DNA of 11,987 bases, taken from Baffinella frigidus. Lineage: Eukaryota; Cryptophyceae; Cryptomonadales; Baffinellaceae. Below, one piece after another: positions 6,473 to 11,987 of this stretch. The notes under the pieces are model-generated. The model had not been told where the DNA came from, searched no databases, and saw nothing but the letters and a program-made list of their open reading frames with translations. The position numbers and the translations under genes were made by a program. Each line of letters starts with the position of its first letter. Position 1 is the first letter of the stretch. The stretch lies in contig MU647066.1 of assembly GCA_026770585.1 (NCBI GenBank), positions 25,241-37,227 of the forward strand. The letters are read 5' to 3'.

Positions 6473-6697
6473 GAAGGGCGGCGTGTCTCCTTCGACCCCC
6501 AGCAGAGGACCACTTCCATCACGAAAGTAACAGGGAAGGGCTCCAACGACCGGCCCGGAAAGAAAGGGCTCCAAGGGGCGGAAAGAAAGGGCTCCAATGG
6601 CGGGCCCGCCTCGGGGCGAGAGGATCGGCCCGCCTCAGGAAGGGATCGGCCCGCCTCGGGACCGTCCGGGCCCGCCTCGGGACTGCCGCCAGAGTAA
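6473..6697 (+). CDS. Candidate terminal exon, 74 codons and TAA
   Basis: This 225-nt island starts after CACACCCAG and is open in phase 0 to TAA at 6695-6697, where telomere-type sequence resumes. It begins EGRRVSFDPQQRTTSITK, followed by a basic, low-complexity tail: KGLQGAERKGSN, then repeated DRPASG units, ending SGLPPE. About three quarters of codons end in G or C. The tail comes from small GC-rich tandem repeats. The phase fits the exon at 5998-6045, giving a zinc-ribbon-like motif followed by a disordered tail. The start of the gene is not found. No family recognised. Confidence 0.5.
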   Translation, partial: EGRRVSFDPQQRTTSITKVTGKGSNDRPGKKGLQGAERKGSNGGPASGREDRPASGRDRPASGPSGPASGLPPE

Positions 6698-7007
6698 GCC
6701 CTGAACCCTGAACCCTAAACTCCGAACACCAAACCCCAAATCTGAAACGGCCGCCGCCAGAGTAAGCCCTGAACCCTGACCACACGAGAACGCTAGAGCG
6801 GCCTATTTAAAACCGATGTGCTTTTAAAAGTGGGTATTTGTGTAGTAACTTTCGTTGATTGGTCACGTAACTCTACATATGTTGGCCAGGCGCGAGGTTG
6901 GAACACCCTATCCTGGTACAAATATTTACAACCCCACATTTGAATATGATCCTTCAGCATTCTCGAGTGGGAACCCTAAACTCTGAACACCAAACCCCAA
7001 ATCTTAA
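6684..7007. repeat. Duplicated segment covering the putative stop codon, one copy split by an element
   Basis: 6684-6748 (GCCGCCAGAGTAAGCCCTGA onward) recurs as 6753-6779 plus 6973-7007. The second copy is interrupted by the element at 6780-6970. A third GCCGCCAGAGTAA lies at 7272-7284 after a pyrimidine-rich acceptor-like stretch. Confidence 0.8.
6780..6970. mobile_element. CCACTCGAG-family miniature element, copy 2
   Basis: Ends CCACACGAGAA and the inverse TTCTCGAGTGG. GA flanks it on both sides (6778-6779, 6971-6972), and the empty site at 6684-6748 shows a single GA, so the 2-bp duplication and both borders are supported. The interior keeps TTGGTCACGTA but lacks the inverted partner seen in the other copies, so its central hairpin is lost. 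It shares GTGTAGTAA-CTTTCGTTGAT-type sequence with 1744-1940. Confidence 0.85.
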
Positions 7008-7366
7008 ACGCTAAGGCCCGCTTTGGTACAGCCTGAGTAGACCCTAAACCCTGAACCCCAAACCCCAACCCTAAACCATAAAACATAAACCATAATCCAT
7101 AAACCATAAACCATAAACCCGTACGATACGACTGCCTCTCTCCTCCTCCACGCCCGATAATACCCTAAACCCAAACCCCAAACCCCAAACCCCAAACCCC
7201 AAACCCCAAACTTCAAACCCCAAACCCCAAACCCCCTCCCTCCTCTCCTCGCGCGCACCTGAGCGGAGCACGCCGCCAGAGTAATCCCTAAGCCCTAAAC
7301 CACAAACCCTGAACCCTAAACCCTAAACCCTAAACCCTAAACCCCAAACCCTGAACACGAAAGCAG
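6971..7366. repeat. Telomere-type tracts with small islands
   Basis: CCATAAA, CCCCAAA (about 7165-7232) and CCCTAAA blocks. Islands at 7008-7036, 7118-7161 and 7236-7284 are pyrimidine-rich or GC-rich; the last ends GCCGCCAGAGTAA. No coherent exon beyond those copies. Confidence 0.85.
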
Positions 7367-7406
7367 GAGGCAGCACAGCCCCAAGCCCCCGCCGCGCGCC
7401 CCCGTG
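7367..7406 (+). CDS. Candidate mini-exon, Pro/Ala-rich
   Basis: The 40-nt island follows AACACGAAAGCAG and ends before GTAAACTC, a good donor. It reads EAAQPQAPAARPR plus one base. That phase 1 end fits the two-base start of the island at 7538. Composition is low complexity, so coding is a weak claim made mainly on the boundaries and matching phase. Confidence 0.35.
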
Positions 7407-7537
7407 GTAAACTCTACACCCTACACCCTACACCCTAATCCCTGAACCCCAGTGCATGCACCCTACACCCTACACCCTACACCCTACACCCTGCTGGTGC
7501 CGAACCCTAAACCATAAACCATAAACCCTATATCCAG
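7407..7537. repeat. CCCTACA and CCATAAA telomere-type tract (putative intron)
   Basis: Mostly CCCTACA units with short interruptions, ending CCTATATCCAG. Confidence 0.9.
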
Positions 7538-7905
7538 GGGGTCTCGAAGCGAGGGGCGCGGAGTCCAGCGCCAGCCGCCACTGGAGCCATTTCTTCCCAT
7601 GCCGGCACGCGAGCCGCTTTACAATCCCCAGTCGCTTCACAATCCCCGGCGCATGGGGAGTTCCCCGCGCCAGGTGGCACGCCGACACCCTACACTCCAC
7701 ACCCTCAAGGCGCCGCGTCGACACTCTACACCCCACACCCTCACGGCGGCACGGCAGCTGCTTTACAGTACCCAGCGCCCGGCGGCACGGCGACACCCTA
7801 CGGTGCACACGCGGCACGCGGCAGGGGGGGGGTGCCGCCGACGGTGCAGGCAGGGGCACACGCGGACTGCTGAGGCCTGGTCCTGTAGGTCCTGCCTGCT
7901 TCTGA
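7538..7905 (+). CDS. Candidate last exon, open to TGA at 7903
   Basis: After CCTATATCCAG two bases complete a split codon and the frame is open to TGA at 7903-7905, about 121 codons. It begins GLEARGAESSASRHWSHFF and holds a tandem RFTIPSRFTIP and three imperfect units of about 38 bp that mix CACCCTACA with unique bases (7680-7800). Nearly all of the first 45 codons end in G or C. An earlier exit at GTGGCA (7674) is possible. A longer frame on the same strand from ATG 7599 uses a different phase. No domain recognised. Confidence 0.35.
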
Positions 7906-8098
7906 GAGCTCCCAACATAGGCTCACACCGGACCTTATCCTGCAGAAAGGCCATGCTGCTTCAGGGTGCAGGGCAGCAAGGCGCAGCGAGGTGGGCTACC
8001 AAGGGATTTCGTGAGTAACTCACGCGGATTGCTGAAGCACTAAGTCGACGGTGTATGCCTTACGTGGCCATGGGGTCAAAATTGACCCCACATAGGTC
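7906..8098. other. Unique sequence, no gene seen
   Basis: Holds hairpin CGTGAGTAACTCACG (8010-8024) and hairpin TGGGGTCAA/TTGACCCCA (8071-8090). CACGCGGATTGCTGAAGCAC (8021-8040) repeats 7858-7877 with changes. Confidence 0.5.
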
Positions 8099-8299
8099 CT
8101 AGGCACTACTGAAACCTCCGGGCCCCCGCAGATTAGAAATGGTGACATAATCTGGCACGATCTCACGACTTATGGAGAGACGGCCACTTTGAATTTCGGT
8201 GAAATGTGAGGTGAAATGATCCAAATTGGGTATTAAAATCATTTCAGAACCAAATTTGGCATATTTTGGCCAGAAGCTGACTTCAAACCCAAAATTCAT
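8099..8299 (-). other. AT-richer 66-codon open frame, not assigned
   Basis: This stretch is clearly richer in A and T than its neighbours and is open on the reverse strand from ATG 8299 to a stop at 8099. It begins MNFGFEVSFWPKYAKFG. Composition and third-codon positions differ from the GC-rich candidate exons. The residue mix looks protein-like, but no domain is recognised, so it may be a fragment of an inserted gene or element, or chance. Confidence 0.25.
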
Positions 8300-8346
8300 T
8301 TTAAAACGATTAGATGGACAGAAGGAGCTAAAGCTTTCCAGTGGCA

Positions 8347-8502
8347 GGTCCTAGGGCCCTACGGTAGGGCGTATGAGCCTACTGGCCACTTGAGGGATAC
8401 CCCTTGAGTGGCGAGGCGGTCAAAACTGACCGCCAAGAGGTCCTAGGCCGGTCCTAGGGCCCTACGGTAGGGTGTATGGGCCTACTCGTCACTTCAGGGA
8501 TA
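8347..8502. repeat. 53-bp direct repeat pair around a hairpin
   Basis: 8347-8399 and 8450-8502 begin GGTCCTAGGGCCCTACGGTA and differ at five positions. Between them is the hairpin GGCGGTCA/TGACCGCC (8415-8434), the counterpart of the one at 8071-8090. Each copy carries CCTACGGTAGG. Confidence 0.9.
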
Positions 8503-8572
8503 GGACCCTCCGCATAGGCCTACTGTTGGGTTCTAGGAGGAGTCGCTTCCTTAAGAGCGAGGTACCCCTGTA
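8503..8572. mobile_element. Right half of a TACAGGGGTACC-family element
   Basis: From GGACCCTCC to AGCGAGGTACCCCTGTA this matches the right half of the complete copies at 8842 and 10290 with scattered changes. The left half is missing. A further end fragment, CCTCGTACCCCTGTA, lies at 8810-8824. Confidence 0.65.
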
Positions 8573-8809
8573 GAGTGCGAAGAGGGGGAAACCCCAAACC
8601 TCTTCAAAGTGCTTCACTCCTGGGAGAGAGACCTTGATCAATCCCAACACGGACACCACGTATGCACCCCCACCTAGGCCGCGTCTGTGCAGGACCTGGC
8701 TTGATGTGATCCGAAAGGAAGCATGGCCCTCCTGGGAGAGCCTCGGTGCGGTGAGACAGGCCCGCCTCGGTGGGTGGTGAGGGTGCGCGGTCACCTGCCA
8801 GTCCTCACA
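8573..8809. other. Unique sequence with shared fragments
   Basis: TGATCCGAAAGGAAGCATGG and the next two bases (8706-8727) recur exactly at 9761-9782. ACACCACGTATGCACCCCCA (8653-8672) resembles 9197-9216. No gene seen. Confidence 0.5.
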
Positions 8810-8841
8810 CCTCGTACCCCTGTAGCTATGCACAGGTTATG

Positions 8842-8962
8842 TACAGGGGTACCTCCCTCATAAGAAACTGCCCCCCCCCTAGGACCACCATAGGGCCCTA
8901 GGCATAGGCCTACTGTAGGGTCCTAGGGGGAGGCAGTTTCTTATGAGCGAGGTTCCCCTGTA
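8842..8962. mobile_element. TACAGGGGTACC-family miniature element, complete copy
   Basis: Ends TACAGGGGTACCTCCCTCAT and the inverse, about 38-bp terminal inverted repeats. CAGGTTATG flanks both sides (8833-8841, 8963-8971), consistent with a 9-bp target duplication. Nine bases is typical of Mutator-like transposons, but no transposase is present, so that link is an inference. The middle carries CCTACTGTAGG. Confidence 0.8.
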
Positions 8963-8974
8963 CAGGTTATGTAC

Positions 8975-9357
8975 GCAGAAGCCCTCTCGGCCTACATGGG
9001 CAAGCCTGCAGCGAGAGAGAGAGAGAGTCCTTCATTAATGTAGGAGGTGGAGTTAGAATCCATCCGGAAAATGCTCGTATGAGCGGCCGACACGGGGTAC
9101 AGTAGTGGCACAATGCGTAGCATGTGGGGCGCTGGCGCTGGTTGTTTGGCAATGGATTATCAATCTCTCTCCTTTATTACTGCTAACAGGGCCTTGACAC
9201 CATGTATGCACCCTCACAGAGGCTGTTACTGAGCAGGACCTAGCCAGAGGCCATGCGTACTCTACACGTTATAAAAGGCCTACCGTAGGCCCCTAAGACA
9301 TGGTTTACCTTACTCCCGAGAAAACCGTGCAACTTCAAGGTTCACCACCCTCCCTAT
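8975..9357. other. Unique sequence, no gene seen
   Basis: Contains a short GA run (9012-9026) and CCTACCGTAGG (9279-9289) after TTATAAAAG. Nothing else recognised. Confidence 0.5.
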
Positions 9358-9448
9358 TGAGAGCGGACCTCTAGACGAGGTCCACTTAGTAGCCATAGGT
9401 GGCCAGGGATTAGCTACTAAGTGGACCTCACCTAGAGGTCCGCTCTCA
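9358..9448. repeat. 35-bp-arm hairpin element
   Basis: 9358-9392 (TGAGAGCGGACCTCTAGACG onward) and 9414-9448 are inverted copies with two mismatches around a 21-base loop. It is directly followed by a worn half of the TACAGGGGTACC family. Confidence 0.85.
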
Positions 9449-9532
9449 CCTAGGACCACCACAGGGCACTAGATAGCCCCACTGTGGGGTCCTGGCGGGC
9501 TGCACCGTCACATGAGCGAGCCCCCCCTGTCA
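9449..9532. mobile_element. Worn half copy of the TACAGGGGTACC family
   Basis: CCTAGGACCACCACAGGGC matches the centre and CATGAGCGAG then CCCCCTGT the right end of complete copies. Confidence 0.5.
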
Positions 9533-9984
9533 ACTTCACGATCTTCCGCTGCGCAAAAGTCATCTCCTGCTCAAACGCCATCCACACAGCGGACTACGAA
9601 GGGATTTTGCGAATAACCCTGAACCGGATAAGCCGTAAGACCCTGCGGTAGGCAATACCGTACAGGCCTAGGCTGGTCCTACGATATCCAAAACGAAAGC
9701 TGGTGGCTCAGCCAACGACTTTGTCTGCGCAGGCAGTACGCGGTGGCTTTGGCACCCTTGTGATCCGAAAGGAAGCATGGCCTTTCTGCAGAACAAGTTC
9801 CGGTGTCCGCCTCTGGTGGGAGTTACAAGAACCTAAAGGACCTAAATGGTATACGTCTTCTTTGGCGCCCGCAAAAGTCATCTTTGGAGCGCTGATAAGT
9901 CATCTTCTGCTGATAAGTCATTTTCTGCTCACACTTCTTCGTTGGCGCTGCAGAAGTGGTCGCGCAAAAGCTGCACCTGCTTTG
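9533..9984. other. Unique sequence with repeated fragments
   Basis: 9779-9847 recurs at 11529-11597 with about seven changes (GTTCCGGTGTCCGCCT is shared). AAGTCATCTTCTGCTGAT-type units recur at 9875, 9897 and 9915. The forward strand is open 9703-9999, but the frame runs into telomere repeat and is not convincing. Confidence 0.5.
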
Positions 9985-10031
9985 GGGTTTAGAGTTTAGG
10001 GTTTAGGGTTTAAGGTTTAGGGTTTGGGGGT
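9985..10031. repeat. Interstitial telomere-type tract, reverse orientation
   Basis: TTTAGAGTTTAGGGTTTAGG and further units: the G-rich strand on +, opposite to 1-7537. Confidence 0.95.
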
Positions 10032-10289
10032 TTGGACCTCGCCGCGTGTGAGTACGTGCGACGGCAGCATCTGCCAACAAATTTTTTCAGCCAACTCCTT
10101 TGTCCTGAGGCGGGCCTGTCCGTCCCGAGGTCCCGACTATATATGATAGATTTAAGGACTATATCGTCCTATCTCAATCCAGAGGCGGTGCTCGCGCGCC
10201 AACGGAGAGCACACGGGTGTGTCACGTCCAGGTCACGTCCAGAGGCACGCCCTCTAATACATACTGGTCACGTCCAGAGGCACACCCTC
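10032..10289. repeat. Unique sequence and a 35-bp tandem pair
   Basis: GGTCACGTCCAGAGGCAC begins copies at 10231 and 10266, with a third at 10417 beyond the inserted element. No gene seen; an open frame here ends inside the element arm. Confidence 0.7.
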
Positions 10290-10411
10290 TACAGGGGTAC
10301 CTTGCTCATAAGAAACAGCCCCCCCCCCCAGGACCACCATAGGGCCCTAGGCATAGGCCTACTGTAGAGTCGTAGGGGGGGGCGGTTTCTTATGAGCGAG
10401 GTACCCCTGTA
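10290..10411. mobile_element. TACAGGGGTACC-family miniature element, complete copy
   Basis: Ends TACAGGGGTACCTTGCTCAT and inverse; the middle carries ACCACCATAGGGCCCTAGGC as in the 8842 copy. It sits between copies of a short tandem repeat (10231, 10266, 10417), so a target duplication cannot be read. Confidence 0.85.
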
Positions 10412-10574
10412 GTACTGGTAACGTCAAGAGGCACACCCTCTAGTGTTGTACGTGTATTCGGCACATCCCTATCCCCGGTACAAATCGATGTGTACCAGGG
10501 TACCAAGCAGCCCCCAATATGCCATGGCAAATTGGAGGTTGGCGCAACACTGAAAACTAGGAGGCTTCTGAGGG

Positions 10575-10575
<1 letters not shown>

Positions 10576-10629
<54 letters not shown>
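10576..10629. repeat. G homopolymer, 54 bases
   Basis: An unbroken run of G between GAGGGC and AGGGTCTAGG. The length is likely uncertain in any read. It precedes telomere-type TTTAGGGTTCAGGGTTTCGG (10639-10658). Confidence 0.95.
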
Positions 10630-10630
<1 letters not shown>

Positions 10631-10660
10631 GGGTCTAGGTTTAGGGTTCAGGGTTTCGGG

Positions 10661-10875
10661 TGAAGGGGACCTAAACAAAGTCCCAAGCGCGTTCGATGTG
10701 GGAGTCTCGACCGAGAATGCGGTCGAAATATCGGCTAATGTCATGTTTTTGTAGCGAGCAATTATTAATCAGTACCACAAAAACAAATGGAGCGATCTGG
10801 ATCAGGGGGCCTGAACAAAGTCAAGGGCCAGAAGTCGAAACGAAAAGCTCGGTGCGGGAGTAGGAACCCGGCTTT
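10661..10875. repeat. Divergent direct repeats flanking the next element
   Basis: GGGGACCTAAACAAAGTC (10667), a similar GGGGGCCTGAACAAAGTC (10804) and GGGGACCTGAATCATGTC (11206) begin three divergent copies that continue toward GGGAGTAGGA-type sequence. No gene seen. Confidence 0.55.
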
Positions 10876-11086
10876 CCACTCAAGGCTAGAAGTGTGACTA
10901 TTTTAAAACAGGGTTTATTTTACAAGTGAAGGGGGGGGGGGGATGTGTAGTAATTTTCACACAAATAGGGGCGTTTGGTCACGTAGCTCAAGAAATTCCT
11001 TGATCTACGTGACCAAGCCTGCCCGTGACTGGTACTAAATTTAACAACCCCACATTCAAAATACTCCCTCTTCCAGCCTCGAGTGG
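10876..11086. mobile_element. CCACTCGAG-family miniature element, copy 3
   Basis: Ends CCACTCAAGGCTAGAA and the inverse TTCCAGCCTCGAGTGG. TT on both sides (10874-10875, 11087-11088) is a 2-bp target duplication, and a related unoccupied site with a single TT lies at 11259-11274. The interior is close to copy 1, including the G run. Its central hairpin is 10975-10992 with 10999-11016, loop AAATTC; the inner part differs from copy 1 but still pairs. Confidence 0.85.
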
Positions 11087-11296
11087 TTGTGCGGCGGAAG
11101 AGCACCGCGTAGAACCTCGGCACAACGTTATCCGCGGTTAAGTGCCTAGAACCGCGTGACCACCTCGTGACTACCCAAAACAATGGAGCATGTGCATATT
11201 GCTTAGGGGACCTGAATCATGTCGCGGGCGCGTTCGGATTGGAAGTAGGACCACAGAATTGTGCGGCGGAAGAGAAACGAATAGAACCTGCTCCAG
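11087..11296. other. Unique sequence with a duplicated flank
   Basis: TTGTGCGGCGGAAGAG occurs at 11087-11102 and 11259-11274. GTGACCACCTCGTGAC (11157-11172) also occurs near 1589. No gene seen. Confidence 0.6.
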
Positions 11297-11367
11297 GGTT
11301 AGAGTTTAGGTGTTTTTTTAGCTTGGTTCGGGTTGAGTTGGGATTTATGATTTAGGATTTATTTAGG
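11297..11367. repeat. Degenerate telomere-type tract, reverse orientation
   Basis: GGGTTAGAGTTTAGGTG and GATTTAGGATTTATTTAGGG with intervening T-rich sequence. Confidence 0.65.
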
Positions 11368-11370
11368 GCG

Positions 11371-11430
11371 AAAGAGAGAGAGAGGAGAGAGAGAGCGAGA
11401 GGGCGAGAGGGCGAGAGAGAGAGAGAGAGA
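11371..11430. repeat. (GA)n microsatellite with GCGAGAGG units
   Basis: Alternating GA broken by GGCGAGAGG twice. Confidence 0.95.
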
Positions 11431-11629
11431 TCGGTTGAGGGGGGAGGGGTTAGGGGACGACACGAAACTGTCTAAACGAGGGGTGAGCAAGGCATGCATG
11501 CAGGGCTAAAGCCTTGCAAAACTAGGTTGGCCTTTCTACAGAACCAGTTCCGGTGTCCGCCTATGTTGGGAGCTCGAAGAACCTCAAGGACCTAAAGGAA
11601 ACGGCGCATGTCCCCTGCCGGGAAGCTTG

Positions 11630-11761
11630 AGGTCCTTTTAGGTCCTTTTAGTTCCTTTTAGGTTCGTTAGGTCCTTTAGGTCCTTTAGGTCCGTTAGGTC
11701 CTTGAGGTTCTTCAGGTCCTTTAGGTCCTTTAGGTCATTTTGGTCCATCTAGGTCTTTTAG
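11630..11761. repeat. TTTAGGTCC minisatellite
   Basis: About thirteen 9-10-bp units of TTTAGGTCC type. GGTCCTTGAGGTTCTT (11696-11711) is the exact inverse of 11578-11593, so the array is partly a foldback with its left flank. Confidence 0.85.
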
Positions 11762-11819
11762 CTCCCGTTCAACCAAAGCTTCCGTGGGAGGGATTACATG
11801 GCGGCCATGTTGCTGTTGA

Positions 11820-11898
11820 TATGTGTCGTGTGCCAAATTTTCACAGGGTTTGTAAAACCCGCTTAATTTCACCCCCAATTTTTATCGCACGACACATA
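11820..11898. repeat. 79-bp inverted-repeat segment
   Basis: TATGTGTCGTGTGC (11820-11833) and GCACGACACATA (11887-11898) are inverted. A small hairpin GGGTTTGTAAAACCC lies inside. The segment abuts the next element. Confidence 0.65.
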
Positions 11899-11987
11899 CA
11901 GGGGTACCTCGCTCATAAGAAACCACCGCTCTCTAGGACCCTACAGTAGGCCCATGCCTAGGGCCCTCTGATGGTCCCAGGGGGGGG
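11897..11987. mobile_element. TACAGGGGTACC-family element, cut by the window end
   Basis: TACAGGGGTACCTCGCTCAT begins the left arm; the middle CCTACAGTAGG and CCATGCCTAGGGCC follow, and the right arm is outside the window. Confidence 0.8.

Noticed and set aside
9266-9290. TTATAAAAG as a TATA box
   Set aside because: No credible gene follows, and a hairpin core starts immediately after it.
10032-10367. Forward 111-codon frame ending in YRGTLLIRNSPPP
   Set aside because: The C-terminal part is the arm of a TACAGGGGTACC element; similar peptides arise from every copy.
10469-10744. Reverse-strand frame with a long proline run
   Set aside because: The prolines come only from the 54-base G homopolymer.
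10920-11183. Reverse-strand 87-codon frame
   Set aside because: Lies across a miniature element and its flank; copy 1 of the element does not keep the frame.
1-11987. tRNA, rRNA or spliceosomal RNA genes
   Set aside because: Scanned by eye for conserved box motifs and found none; a covariance-model search would be needed to be sure.

Overview
This window looks like the end of a eukaryotic chromosome. Its first 7.5 kb is dominated by the C-rich strand of an Arabidopsis-type telomere repeat (CCCTAAA, i.e. TTTAGGG on the other strand) and by its one-base variants. The repeat is in the orientation expected at the left end of a chromosome. This repeat type occurs in plants, many algae, dinoflagellates, chromerids and apicomplexans. 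The sequence does not let me choose among them, although a GC-rich alga or other protist fits the codon use. I saw no prokaryotic genes, rRNA, tRNA, CRISPR or recognisable full-length transposase.

Layout: 1-1268 telomere-type repeats with small non-repeat islands; 1277-2047 palindromic elements and a dispersed repeat; 2101-2590 a split copy of that repeat running into a 37-bp minisatellite; 2591-3901 unique sequence with small repeats and one palindromic element; 3902-4153 a GC-rich 21-bp tandem repeat that may be coding; 4154-7537 telomere-type repeats broken by islands and palindromic elements; 7538-8346 GC-rich then AT-richer sequence; 8347-11987 a mosaic of miniature inverted-repeat elements, hairpins, minisatellites, a 54-base G run and short telomere-type tracts, now in the opposite (TTTAGGG) orientation.

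The main observation is that islands inside the telomere-type repeats behave like exons. Several begin right after an AG and end right before a GT, and stay open in one frame with mostly G or C at third codon positions. Neighbouring islands have matching splice phases. Four of them (4362-4404, 4866-4931, 5998-6045, 6473-6697) can be joined phase-correctly into a reading frame that ends at a TAA, with a CPCG...FCPRCG zinc-ribbon-like motif across one junction. If real, this is a subtelomeric gene whose introns are filled with telomere-like repeat, and it lies among decayed copies of its own exons. This is an inference from sequence alone, and RNA evidence would decide it. No product can be named.

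The second theme is small palindromic DNA elements whose ends can be placed because empty-site relatives lie in the same window. One family shows 2-bp target duplications and a central hairpin whose inner arms differ between copies while pairing is kept.
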